From contig OZ026562.1 of assembly GCA_964020155.1 (NCBI GenBank), positions 3,531,001 to 3,595,000 on the forward strand: 64,000 nucleotides of DNA. The letters run 5' to 3'. Made by a program: the position numbers and the translations under genes. Shown here one piece after another: positions 25,901-36,600 of this stretch. Source of the stretch: Chondrilla cf. caribensis. Lineage: Eukaryota > Porifera > Demospongiae > Chondrillida > Chondrillidae. The notes under the pieces were generated by a model. It searched no databases. It saw nothing but the letters and a program-made list of their open reading frames with translations, and was not told the DNA's origin. Positions within the stretch are counted from its first letter, which is position 1. Every line of letters begins with the position of its first letter.

Positions 25901-26565
25901 ACAATTTTGGCAAAAAACATTTGGCAGTAAGATCTTCGAATTGCAAATTCAGCATTATAAACATTTCCTGGTATACAGTAGTGAGCAATGTAATCCATAA
26001 AGAACCTTACTACCAATTGCATGCAGCTACTCATATCTTCCCACGGAATATAGTTGAGAGGGGAAGAGACACAGTCAATGTGACATTAAGTGGACATGGT
26101 ACAAAGGTTCAATGTGACCTGAGGGATAGTGGACAGGGACACAGTACCAACACTTCAATCCTCCTCCCTGGACGTAGCAGGGCATTTCCGCTCCTCAGCA
26201 GAGGTATGGACCACACTCTGTACTGCACTAACAAGGGTATCCAGTGTGCTGGATTGGAACTCACTGTGACAGGTAATACAGTATGACACATGTACTGTAT
26301 ACGCAGGGTTTCCCCCAAAGGGGGCACTCCCCCCCCCCCTTATTCTCTGTTCTGTGACAACAATTTTTTGTTAGAATGAAGATTTATAATATTATTGTGT
26401 TAAGTGTTAAAGCAATATTAATAATTATGCATCAAAACTTTCATAGTGACCCCTCCCCCCCATTATTTTTTTTCTGGGGGAAACACTGGTATACGCATAC
26501 GTATCTGTCATGAAGCATGAAATAACAAAACACCTTCCACGTTCACAGTGCCCTCATGTCCGTGA
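13863..26565 (+). CDS. Gene C: secreted FN3 cassette protein
   Basis: Sixteen-exon model, 4002 nt, about 1333 aa. Exons: 13863-13953, 15289-15606, 15956-16243, 16335-16565, 17701-18018, 19294-19581, 19673-19903, 20487-20795, 20864-21130, 21235-21513, 21674-21982, 22350-22631, 23977-24225, 24881-25159, 26027-26272, 26549-26565. The signal peptide (MRGGNKPMATVVVLAVLLTL) is followed by four A-B-C triplets and one B-C pair, all phase 1. The last exon reads VPSCP and stops at 26563-26565; AATAAA follows 76 nt later. No transmembrane segment is seen before the gene D signal exon, so the product should be soluble. The alternative is that a longer gene lost its 3' end. Signal exon and ectodomain units are close to those of gene D. 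Confidence 0.75.
14069..14188. mobile_element. Palindromic MITE (TATATCCTGCCTAGGTGTG family)
   Basis: The end TATATCCTGCCTAGGTGTG is mirrored at about 14168-14186, with inner arms that include AAAGTGCTAATTGATTACC. Related copies are at 29005-29098 (both ends) and fragments at about 14446 and 51850. It lies 5 bp from the next MITE. Confidence 0.8.
14193..14423 (-). mobile_element. MITE family 1 copy (TTGTATCCTGG ends)
   Basis: About 230 bp in inverted orientation relative to the other copies. The interior includes the conserved stretch around CATTGTTAGGATTAATTG (on the minus strand) and GTAGCACAGGTCAGTGATAC. Ends resemble TTGTATCCTGG and its complement. Confidence 0.8.
15289..16565 (+). CDS. 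Gene C cassette 1 (A-B-C)
   Basis: A exon 15289-15606 ([20 protein letters not shown], then [18 protein letters not shown]), B exon 15956-16243 (KCNKLRLIWKEPKNTGGLPI) and C exon 16335-16565 (RKYICWVNGTKHTLNTSS, then [16 protein letters not shown]). Lengths 318, 288 and 231 nt are multiples of three with phase-1 borders. Confidence 0.85.
16566..17700. other. Gene C intron with repeat-like material and one minus-strand ORF
   Basis: Contains an imperfect hairpin at about 16789-16815 (CCGGGCAGTAAATC and mirror), a larger imperfect inverted repeat at 17248-17340 around AGTTACTACCCGACTTC, and a minus-strand ORF at 17132-16887. The ORF begins with an acidic, proline-containing segment (FNFDVSDEDFEEFTKGDV). 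I do not recognise it; a transposon-encoded fragment is the simplest guess. Confidence 0.4.
17701..19903 (+). CDS. Gene C cassette 2 (A-B-C)
   Basis: A exon 17701-18018, B exon 19294-19581 and C exon 19673-19903. The A exon is nearly identical to 38715-39032 in gene D, and the B and C exons match 39561-39848 and 39938-40174, so the triplet was duplicated as a block. The C exon keeps the cysteines in KYICWV, YSIGCV and DYQCTE. Confidence 0.87.
18019..19293. other. Gene C intron, no exon seen
   Basis: About 1.3 kb. The motif TTGTCACATGAC occurs near both ends of the segment 18060-18625, which may be a degenerate element. The 104-residue ORF at 18976-19290 has no domain resemblance and runs into the next acceptor, so it is taken as chance. 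Confidence 0.4.
20066..20135. mobile_element. Pogo/Tigger-like terminal fragment
   Basis: CAGTGGAGCCTGTCTAATCCGGC resembles the terminal repeat of pogo-type elements (CAGTNGAACCTC...TAATCCG). Only one end is seen. It is absent from the paralogous introns at 33155 and 40175, so it was inserted in gene C after duplication. Confidence 0.5.
20487..21513 (+). CDS. Gene C cassette 3 (A'-B'-C)
   Basis: A' exon 20487-20795 ([21 protein letters not shown]), B' exon 20864-21130 ([20 protein letters not shown]) and C-type exon 21235-21513 (SLLPDTAYSLVCTALLPVDG, cysteines kept). The first two are near-copies of 6219-6864 and 41347-41994. The third is a divergent C type, so the triplet is of mixed ancestry. 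Confidence 0.85.
21674..24225 (+). CDS. Gene C cassette 4 (chimeric A'-B-C)
   Basis: Exon 21674-21982 starts with unrelated sequence (VPWVTAQVKVGNSFLQNNHL) and from about 21733 becomes a near-exact A' exon. B exon 22350-22631 (NAITLKWGAPPSTGGLPVLI) and C exon 23977-24225 (YDIDCIGAEDQCLEGN) are divergent members. Intron 22632-23976 holds two small transposons. Confidence 0.82.
22050..22268 (+). mobile_element. MITE family 1, degenerate copy
   Basis: Conserved interior segments CATTGTTAGGATCAATTGAT, GCAGGAAATTAG and ATATTGGACTATGCACA, ending in TAGGATACAAATTAG. The left end is too eroded to place exactly. Confidence 0.6.
22670..23165. mobile_element. TA-flanked MITE with 25-bp terminal repeats
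   Basis: Left end TACAGTGGTAAACGCTTAAT; the reverse complement of the right end reads TACAGTGGCAAACACTTAAT. The flanking TA pair fits a Tc1/mariner-type target. The interior has repeated TTATGCC and ATCCGCCAT words; the latter also occur at 56263-56400. Confidence 0.8.
23168..23393 (+). mobile_element. MITE family 1 copy
   Basis: Starts TTGTATCCTGGTTGAGGGG directly after the preceding TA-flanked element and ends CCATGCCAGGATATA. The interior matches the copies at 24368, 28769, 51613 and 63143. Confidence 0.85.
24368..24598 (+). mobile_element. MITE family 1 copy
   Basis: About 230 bp from TTGTATCCTGGTTGAGGGG to CACCACGCCAGGATATA, very similar to the copy only 1 kb upstream. It lies in the intron between gene C exons 23977-24225 and 24881-25159. 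Confidence 0.85.
24881..26565 (+). CDS. Gene C terminal B-C pair and stop exon
   Basis: Exon 24881-25159 is a B-type FN3 (NSAQLKWSAPSQKGGSQIIG). Exon 26027-26272 is a divergent C type with cysteines in KVQCDL, LYCTNKG and IQCAGL. The final exon at 26549 follows a TTCCACGTTCACAG acceptor and adds only VPSCP before TGA. The other genes have a membrane exon at the end, so this stop defines the soluble form. The terminal exon is the least certain part. Confidence 0.6.
25160..26026. other. Gene C intron, no exon seen
   Basis: No recognised exon or element. It is rich in ACATACGTA-type words, and its ORFs show no domain features. Confidence 0.45.
26304..26489. mobile_element. hAT-like MITE with target-site duplication
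   Basis: Ends CAGGGTTTCCCCCA and TGGGGGAAACACTG are inverted repeats of each other. GTATACG directly flanks both sides, a 7-bp duplication near the 8 bp usual for hAT elements. C-rich tracts occur inside both ends. It lies in the last intron of gene C. Confidence 0.8.
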
Positions 26566-26640
26566 TGTTGAGACCAGAAGGAGGAGTGTGTCAAGGTGTG
26601 AACAATAGCATTAGTAGGAGTTTAACCACTAACAATTAAC

Positions 26641-26646
26641 AATAAA
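26641..26646 (+). promoter_or_regulatory. Candidate poly(A) signal of gene C
   Basis: AATAAA 76 nt after the proposed stop at 26563-26565, supporting a transcript end here. Confidence 0.5.
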
Positions 26647-26649
26647 TTT

Positions 26650-28768
26650 GTGCTTACTCATACAATACTGTATATCTCTTATTATTCAAAGCTACTTTTG
26701 AGTGTGCATATACTGCAATCAATACAGCAATTTGCAATTGTATCCATAGGCGAGATTTTGCGAAACTGAAATGTATGCGAGGTATACGGCTGCCATTTTG
26801 TTTCCATGTCATCCCTACATATAGAGTGCTATCGCACTCTATGATAGATACAGAAATGTGTTGAAAATACGTATACACTTTAAATAAAACAAAACTATCT
26901 CAACTCATCATAAAGGATACATTTATAGTCACTAAATATGGACTGTAAAACAATACTATAAATATATTCTATTACTAACAGAATAACATATGTCCTCATA
27001 ATGCAACACGCAATTCATTGCAGAGAGCTCAGAGGGGTTATTGTTCTACACATACGTATGTCTACCGGTAATCATCTTTAAGTCTTCTACACACTGTCGA
27101 AAGTGGAATTTGTACTTCAATGTTAATCAAAAGAATGTTTCCCTGTTATTTGATGTGATTGCATAACTTTAACGGAGGGACCGCTAATGTACAGAACAAC
27201 AAACTTGCATACATATCACAGAACGTAATGTGATCAACACATCTTGAGTATGAAATTTTACATGCACTTATATACAGTACTTCTCTGCTAGGTCAGTAAG
27301 TACATGTGGATATAATTATAGTACCATTATGTACATACACTTGCCCATGTACCACTACACTAGTAGCCATAGAACATGGGGATCATTGCAATGTACAATA
27401 AAAGGGCCTAAAATAGAGAATACACTATTTACTGTACATGTATGCTGTCAGGAGGACAGCTATAGAAAATTTCACATATGTACATGCGTACACCGATGAA
27501 CATTAAACATACAGAGAGCATACACTAAGACAATTATACGAAGCCTATGGAGTGGAATTACCACTGTCGTTCTTGCTACATCCTTTGACTATGTGTTTGT
27601 GTTTATGCTATGGGATGTAGCAAACGGATTGGATGAAACTTCCAAAGGTCAATATTCACTCTTATCCAATGTGTATTAAAACGAAAATACAAACCATTAC
27701 ATGTTCGATATGGCATGTGGGAATCACATACATAGTATTTTGTACACAGAAACCAAAACAGTAACAACACACTTTATCACTATCTTATCTAAATGGGAAT
27801 AATGGAAGTGGAAATGCTAGTACACAACACACTCACTAGAGATATCAACTGAAAATGCAAGTACAAAACAAACAAAGAGCTAGGATCACCACAACAACTG
27901 TTACGTAATAGTCTACCATATTACCATATTTGTCTGTATACAGTTGAACTGTACATTATACAGTGCAACTATTACTCAGAGAAATAGATCATCACACATT
28001 GTACTCTCAATTATCCCACTAACTTAATATACCTTACTTCCCATCAACATGGCACACTCACATGTACCATGAGTTTATAAACAATGCAATATGATGCTAT
28101 ACGTCATACATATTATGTACATGTGTCACAAAATATGCAATGTCAAAGTGAATTTAACTTTGTGAGCACATGCAGTAGTAAGCATGTACTGATCCTGCTA
28201 AGTATGTACAGTCCCTTGTCCATAATACACCTCATGGCATATGCAGTACTTCATACATATCTGAAGTCATCAGGTATCACACGTGGTATTGAAAGCATGT
28301 ACTAAACACTCTGTACTGAACACAACTGGAGTCTGGATAGGGTTATGGTCCAAACCCCAATATGTAGGTCATAGAAGAAACCCTACTACTGCTGTCAAAT
28401 GAATAAACAAAGTACAAACAATTATCACCACTCACTCACATTGATAATTTCGCATGTGAAACCTTCCATCAACAGTAGAACATCTCATTGATTGCTTGAC
28501 AATGTGTAGACATCTGAAGGATGTAAGATTAAACATATAAGTCCTCACAAAGATTCTTCCATCAATAAACCATAATTCTTATTGTATATGCAAATTACCA
28601 CAATTGGTTTGAAAGCAGTGAATACAAAAGTGATCTGTCATTGGTCATTGTATGCCGGTGTTGTCATTGCACATGTTCAATGCATGTTGAATCATGAGAT
28701 AGAAAATTGGCAGTTAGTGTTTGGTTTATTATAATTCACATTTATGCGGAAAAGGTGCTGTATTTAAA
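26650..28768. other. Intergenic spacer between genes C and D
   Basis: No exon recognised. The part from about 27770 is the second copy of the spacer at 11790-12780. Many ACATACGTA-type words are present. Confidence 0.55.
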
Positions 28769-29000
28769 CTTGTATCCTGGTTGAGGGGAGGATTAAAGAG
28801 AAATCTGCACGTACACAAGCCATGTAGCACAGGTCAGTGATACAGTACAGGTCACCAGACAGGTTTCATTGTTAGAGTTAATTGTGTGAGAACAAGGCAG
28901 GAAATGAGTAAACACATTTCTATTGTATATAAAATGTTGTATTGAACTATGCACATATTTGCTGTATAAATAGTCTATCAATCACCACACCAGGATACAA
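28769..29000 (+). mobile_element. MITE family 1 copy
   Basis: From TTGTATCCTGGTTGAGGGG to CACACCAGGATACAA, with both terminal repeats preserved. Confidence 0.85.
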
Positions 29001-29004
29001 GATA

Positions 29005-29098
29005 GTTATATCCTGCCTAGGTGTGCTACAGCAGATAAAGTGCTAATTGATTTCTGAGGGCTTCACAGCTAGGCTGTAGCACACCTAGGCAGGATATA
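29005..29098. mobile_element. Palindromic MITE (TATATCCTGCCTAGGTGTG family)
   Basis: A 94-bp hairpin-like element. TATATCCTGCCTAGGTGTG and its complement form the ends, with CTACAGC/GCTGTAG completing the arms. As at 14069, it abuts a family 1 MITE. Confidence 0.85.
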
Positions 29099-29110
29099 CG
29101 TAACAATTAC

Positions 29111-29308
29111 TCGTATCCCAGTTGAGTGGTAGATCAAAGGAAAACTGTGGATACATAAGCCATGTAGTATAGACTCATTGTTAGGAATAACTGCGTGAGA
29201 ACAAGGCAGGAAATTAGTAACACATTTCTATTACATATAGTATGTTGTGTTGGACTATGAGTATATGCAGTATAATTTTTTTAATCATTCACTACACCAG
29301 GATACAAG
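29111..29308 (+). mobile_element. MITE family 1, shortened copy
   Basis: Starts TCGTATCCCAGTTGAG and ends CACCAGGATACAAG. It lacks the middle ACAGGTCACCAGACAGG part, so it carries an internal deletion. Confidence 0.75.
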
Positions 29309-29441
29309 TTAGTTGTATCATGGCATGTGGGTGGAGATAAGTGGATCAAAAGAAAATAAGGGCTAATATTTGCAATGTATAGCAATACTACAATAGTGAG
29401 TAACAAAAAGTACTATGCACGTATATAAGTATGGTACTGTT

Positions 29442-29865
29442 TGAAAAACTAAACGGTAATCCTTTACCTTTTTTCTGTTAACAGTTAACCGTTAACCGTT
29501 ATCCGTTAACCGTTACTGGTAGTTTTCTCATTACATAATCATTAATACGTAAGCGTATATTACCAAGTGACAGCTGTGAATTGCATAATTCACGAACGAT
29601 CTGTCGAAGTGTCAATCGACCAGATCCAGGAAGATGAGATGGTCCCATGTTTTTTTTTGTATTTTTGAAACGTTGCCCAAACACTCGCCTTCAATATTTC
29701 AAGTCCTCTTCTTCAACGATTAAGAATTTATAACATACCATTGACGGTTATCCGTTAATGATTAACAGAAATCAGTTAACATTTAACCAATAAACGTTAA
29801 ACGTTATCAGATTAATAGGTAACTTTTATCCGGTAACGTTTAGTTATTTTCAAACCATACCGTAG
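29442..29865. mobile_element. Tc1/mariner-like non-autonomous element, copy 2
   Basis: Ends TGGTACTGTTTGAAAAACTA and the complement of AGTTATTTTCAAACCATACC, with the same subterminal GTTAACGG motifs as 12784-13193. A minus-strand remnant around 29684-29499 reads GSGRLTLRQIVRELC, resembling the N-terminal helix-turn-helix of a Tc1-type transposase. Confidence 0.7.
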
Positions 29866-30019
29866 GTACAATACTAAGTACTACCACCATGACACACACT
29901 TATGGTATCCCTCCTGGGTGGACTATAGCAGGTACAGACACCTTTGTCTCCAATTGATAACTTGGGCTGTGCCCTCCTTATCAATTGGACAAACATGTCT
30001 ATATCTGCCACTTCCATTT

Positions 30020-30184
30020 GAAATAACAACACAGATACACATTGGAAGCCATATAAAAAGGTACACCTACTGAACAGGTCTGGAAGTAGTATAAAAATCT
30101 CAAACCACAGAGTATCAACAGGGATTGTCAGTTGCCAGTATACGTCTGTTTGTCTCCAGTGCTGAGTGGAGGATTACTGGAGAT
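30020..30184 (+). promoter_or_regulatory. Core promoter and 5' leader of gene D
   Basis: TATA-like boxes TATAAAAAG (30052-30060) and TATAAAAAT (30090-30098) lie 133 and 95 nt before the ATG. The stretch GAGTATCAACAGGGATTGTC to the ATG is shared with gene C. TATA function is inferred from sequence and position. Confidence 0.5.
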
Positions 30185-30616
30185 ATGAGGAAGGGAAACA
30201 AGGCAACTGCTACACTAGTGGTGTTGGCTGTGATACTGACACTTGGAGAATGTATGGGACAGAGAACACCAAATAGTAAGTAGAACATTAGACACAGAGC
30301 ATTGTAGAAAGATGTAAACTGTATGCACGTTCAATAAGTTAACGTGTATGTTATGTTACAATCATTTCTTCAATCATAGTCACAGTGTCAGCAATAACCA
30401 GCAGAACAGTGACATTCAATCTCATTGTAAATGGAACCTTCAACTGTACACTAAGGGAGACCATCGGTCAAGAGCTACATAATACCACAAACGTTGAAAA
30501 ATGGGTAGCAGCAAACTTCACTGGGCTGAATCCTGGCACAAACTACAGTATAACCTGTATTATTAGAGTCAACAATATGAACATGAGCATATCCAAAAAC
30601 TTTACAACACTACAAA
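30185..30616 (+). CDS. Gene D signal peptide and first C-type exon
   Basis: Exon 30185-30275 encodes [20 protein letters not shown], a signal peptide paralogous to gene C. Exon 30380-30616 is a lone C-type domain ([13 protein letters not shown], then [12 protein letters not shown]). Gene C has no counterpart of this second exon, so D starts with an extra unit or C lost one. Confidence 0.85.
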
Positions 30617-33600
30617 GTAAGTGTTCTTGCCATCTTACTTCTTCACTTCATCTGTTTTGCTACAATAGCTATATTATTTCAATTATAACATAATCACGCA
30701 TACATTGCTCAGTTGCAGTTCGACTGCTGTTTCATCATAATTCAATATCATAGTTTGAATGTAGTTTGACCACATTTAATCATGGTTCAACTGTATTCGA
30801 ACATTCTTTTGGCCAATTTGCCATAGATTTCCAAGCCACAATTACAGCAAAACACACTGTAGGTGCTTCACATTGCATTCAAATCATAGGCGATAGCTAA
30901 AGTACTTCTGGTAGGATTAGGGAGGATATGCAAACCCTGTCTTGATAGTTTATAAATGCAAAGCCTAAGTTAGCAGTCAAGTCAAAGTGACTGTATCTGC
31001 TACAGTCCTACAAGAAGTATTTCAGCTATGTGGTATTTCTTCATATGAAATAATACAATTGCATACTAGTCTTGGGACAATTAATCAATTAATCAATCAA
31101 TTTTAATTTCCAAATCTAAAAATTGTTAAAAGGCACAAGCAAAGTGATTAATCACAGGAAGTAATCGAGTGAATAAACAGGAAGCCATCCCACCTTATCA
31201 TTCAGAACCTTCACACAATGGGCTCAATATTGTATTTCAGGAGTACCTGAAATGTAAAAAGGACTTTATGGACTCCACATCTATTGGATGACTACTCAGT
31301 CTAATAAAGTGGGAGGGGTTGTTTGCTACACCCGATCAATTACTACCAGTCATTAATCCACTATTCAATTGGTTACTATTAAATAGTCCATAATCCACTA
31401 CTCGCAGTCATCCAATAGATTATCAGCAAATGTTACTGATAATCTATTGGATGACTGCGAGTAGTGGACTATGACCTACCGACTTTTATATCTATATATA
31501 ACAACAAGCGACTAGATTATTAATTGACAATTTTTAATAACAACAGCAAAAAAGTAGATGAGAGAGATAGGTACAAATAGAGCAAATATGTGCATACTTT
31601 GCACTTTGATCTGCCTCTATGCAACATACTACATAACCTCAATATCCACCTTGAGTACACATCTACATTTAGCCCACAGAACTGGATACAATCACTCACA
31701 AACACAATTTGGTCATTCATATCACTAAAGGCATCGTTTTTATAGCATTGTAACTTGATGGTATTTCTACCCAATGTATCACACATTGTGAATAGAATAT
31801 ATCCACACTGACACAACAAATTGGATACAGTAACCATGGAAATTATCCACCTCAGGACTACCTCCAGTGACTGGTCTGATGACACTAGAATCAGTGACAG
31901 TAAACAACACATACTTCAATCAAAGCATAAAGTGGAACAAACTGAAAAGTGACCAACAGACCAGGGTCACCCAGTACATAATAAAGTATGGACGTTCTAA
32001 AGCAGTACAAAATTACAGCAATACTGATGCACAGAATAGAACATCCACCACTAACTCAGCAACTCTCACTCTACCGTTACCAAAATCACCTACCACATAC
32101 AATGTGTGGGTGGCAGCAGTTAGTAATGAAACAGGAACTGGAAAGTACAGTGAAGTGCTCAAGATAAACTACACAGGTAATGTGTGGAGTATAGATTCTA
32201 TCATTGCACAGTACACTCAAGACTTCATAAAAGTCTACATCCATATAAAGGAATCTTATAATTTATTTCCTGAAAAGTATTGCATACTGCACAATTTTTT
32301 GTACTTATGAACGGTTTATCTACATAACTACGTACATACGTTCGTAGGTACCTTACATAGAGCATTCTTCCTAACTCTACAGCACCCACAGTGCCAATCA
32401 ACCTCACTGTATCAAGCAGGACATGTAACCAACTAAACCTGACTTGGAAAGAACCAATGGATAAAGGAGGACTACCAATAATGAGCTACCAACTAAGATA
32501 CAGAGAGGATCCAAGAGGAGAGTTTACTAATGTGACAGTGAACTCTACAATGACTACTCTCATCAATTTGTTACCAAAAACTACATACAAGGTCCAAATT
32601 AGAGCCAACAATTCCATCATCAGTAGTAATAATGCTACTATTAACAACAACACCGAAACAAGAAGTGAGCATGGATACACACAGGTAGTGTCTACATTCC
32701 TTATAAGGCCTGTGCATAAATAGTAAAATGTATACCACAATAATAAATGCTATCATGATGCTAGCAAATACCTTCATTTTAAGCCCCCACAATGATGATA
32801 ATAATATGACACAGGATAAGTTTCAAATAAATACTGTATTTGTATTGCCCAGATTAAAGAGCAAACTGTGTTGTTGTAGCTGTTTTGTTCTTTATAATAC
32901 TATATACATAAATGTAGGTGTATCGAATAAGATAATGGCAAATGTTACATCTCATTCAACCATAAATGTATCGAAGACAACGGATAAGAAATACACCTGT
33001 TGGGTCAATGGCACACCAAACAACTACACACTGGATACATCAAGTATAGAAACGGATGGATTAACACCCGATACAGTGTACTCTATTGGATGTGTGGAAG
33101 TAGATGAAGATGGATACTATCAGTGTACAGAGTATAACAAGACTGTAATGACAGGTGAGAATGCATTGATATACGTACGTACATTCGTATGTGTATAGAG
33201 TGCGTTTATACGTACATACACTTCAATATGTATACAACCTTACACAATGTGCAATGCTTGCTTTATGCATATAAATTTTAAAAATGACCACATACCACAT
33301 ATTACTTTTTACTTTCATCTCATTTGAATGAAAAACTACACATTAATTGTGTTGATATTTACAAACAATGGCCCATTCAACTACTGATTCAAATAGAAAT
33401 ATTACAAAGCAAGGGCAAATGTAATGGGCAAATTCTGGATTGTTTCTGCCAGCATCACACCAAATATATTTTAATTAGTATTTTTACAACAAATTTATGG
33501 CACAACCAACTTGAAGTAATTTTATCACCACTGACAGTATATCAGTGAATAACTACATACATGTTTGTACATGTTGTTAACTAGTAAATGCCTTTGGTCA

Positions 33601-36600
33601 ATCTATTCCTAACACTCAATACATCTACAGGGTAAACACCAAAATCAGGGTATAACTACTACATGCATGCTAATTAAGTGGATATTATTATCCTAAATAA
33701 CATGTATACAATACAGCACCTGGTGAAGTGAACAGTTTGACTGTGGTTGGATTAGGTAGAGTTGTTGGTGACCAGATCCACCAGTCCATATCATGGAGTA
33801 GACCACCTCATCACACTAGTCAACTCCACTACACTATCAAATATGGACCATCAAGTATAGTGGACAGACCTACACATCCCTCAGTTAAAACTACCACCTC
33901 CAGCAACACAACAGTGATCCTCACACTTCCCATACCAACTACTCTAGTAATCTACAATGTATGGGTGGCTGTTGTTTCTGATGTTGGGCAGGGAGAGTAC
34001 AGGGTGACTCAGTTTACTTACAAAAGTGAGCATGACGATGACCACAAATGAATCTCATTATGAAAATGATGTGTGCCTACTATATAATACCTCACTACAG
34101 GGCCCAGTCCTCCAGAGAATATTAAAGTCATCAACAAAACTTGCAACAGTCTATCAGTTCAGTGGTCACCTCCATCTGACACAGGAGGACTAGCAATCAC
34201 AGGGTATAAGGTGAATGTGCTTGAGAACCCATTTTCTACAATTACCACTATGACCAGAACTGATATCACAAACCTGTCTGCTGACACAACATATGAAGTG
34301 AGAGTTAGAACATTAAATAACTTGAGATCAGAAGCTACAAAGATTTTTATTACAACAGGAAATCACAGTGAGTACAAATGTCATGTCATGTCAATGCTAC
34401 AAAATAAGTAACACGTTTTTACCTGGCTTCCACAGCATAATCTGTTTATTGATCAAGCTCCCAAGGGCACCCAAGTAGTGAGGTTAATAATTAAAAACAG
34501 ATAATGTTACATAGGAAACCAGGTAGCTGGTATGGTATGCCTCAGTAACAAGTGTTGAATTATAGGATGAATTCAGTCATTTCTATTGTGTAGGTTGGCA
34601 ATAATTGTTTCATCTGACCTTCACTATAAGAACAGGGATTTACTTAGCTCTTATAGCTTACCAGGGTGGGGGAGGGAGGTTGTTAACCTGTTCACCTGCA
34701 TGGATCTGTCTTTCATGTATAACCTCATCATGTGATAACTGCCCATTGTGCATCATATACAGGTCAACTACAACTTCACTTACGTCCCTTCTCCTCTACT
34801 GGACTCAACCTGACGATAACTCCTCCACACAACAAGGATGGTGTCAACTACACTTGTACACTATCACCAGGGAACAAGACCATAGTGACCTCAAGTGGGG
34901 ACATTACACCAATACCTGACCTCTCACCAAACACTACATACAGTGTGAGATGTTTGGTATATAAAAATGGAAAGGATCTGTGTTATGAGGGAATAGGGAA
35001 TGGAAGGACGTTCCCCAAGAGTGAGTACAATCTAATATACCTTAGTTTTATGAAAACAAGGTCACTATAACTTTTTTTAATACACGATCTGTAGAACAGA
35101 TATATTCACATGATGAACAATAATTCACTGCAAAAAATCAAAACACTTACTGTATACTCTACAATAATAATTAGCTTGCGTGTATCACATTTTCATTCCG
35201 TGGCATATTACAATATTACATGCACCACAAAATACAGTACCTACCATCTTCCTAATGACCATATTATTCTATATACTGACAAAGTGACAGCAAATATGTT
35301 TATCATATGCAATCATCAATAACTTAGGAGTACCACCAGTGACTCACACAGGGAAGTGGCAATCAGTAACAGCAAACAACACACATTTCAATCAAAGTAT
35401 AAGGTGGAATAAAGTGACAAGTGACAACCAGACCATCACCCACTACATTATAAAGTATGGAGAGTCTTCAGTAGTACAAATCTACAACAGTACAAGTGCA
35501 CACAGTACAACAGCCAGCATGCTATCGACAACTCTCACTCTACCACTACCAACATCACCTATCACATACAACGTGTGGGTGGCAGCAGTTAGTAAGGAAA
35601 CAGGAATTGGAGAGTACAGTGAAGTGCTCAAGCTAAACTATAATGGTAATTATACTGCATGTAGTAATTCTTATTTCTCATAAAATATTGTATATTGTAT
35701 TGTATATGGTGACGACATCTTAGCATATTTACAAGGTCTCCATTCTATGATTGTTTCTTACAAACTCTTTTGATTCAGACATATTTGCCCTCAAACTCAT
35801 CAAACATTCCCAGTGCCATCAATTTCAAGCCGAGAAAGCTTGGTGTTTCATTTTTGAATTAATTTTTCTCCAAAATCAAATCCATCTTAAACTGCATGTA
35901 CTTAGAAGATGCCATTTTCCCAATAAAGAAGTATGAATGTACACACCTTATGAAAATCCATCTTCTAACAAATTGCACTGAAATTACCACTGGTAGTTGA
36001 AAACCAGTAACCAGTTGTACAAAACAATAACAGTTGCTGGTTATGGTCTGATCTACAAACTGATAAGATTGGTGACATCTCAAATAACTGTTTCAATAGA
36101 TTTTGTGTCAACAAAAATAACCAATATGTCTAGGTTTGCCACTTTCTTAATGTGGTTTGCAATGTAATTAGTGTTAAATTAGTATACATCAATCTCCATG
36201 AGCATGTACAGTCCGATAGGGCAGAATAGTAATGTAGTTACTAAGCTAACACTTGATGTTAGTTTTGTCCTATTCTCAGATATGCGATATTTGGTGTGTA
36301 TGGATTTTATTGACAAATGTTTTGCTACTGAAGAAACTTGAGAATTAACTGAATTTGAGAATATTGGGCAACCATGCAATTAACAGGCATAGGTATAGAA
36401 ACACTAAGGACTTGAAGCCAGAGAGCAGAATTAGTTAACCTTGTTTATGCTTAGTATATATTCAAGTATACAAGTACAGTTTCACTAGCTGTACCACAAA
36501 GAGCTCACCCGTTAGAGTACATTTCTTCTAATTCTATAGCATCAAGTAGTCCAAAACACTTCACTGTATCAAGCAGGACATGTAACCAACTAAAACTAAC

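Noticed and set aside
31520..31912. 130-codon minus-strand ORF
   Set aside because: It overlaps an FN3 exon on the plus strand and has no domain features.
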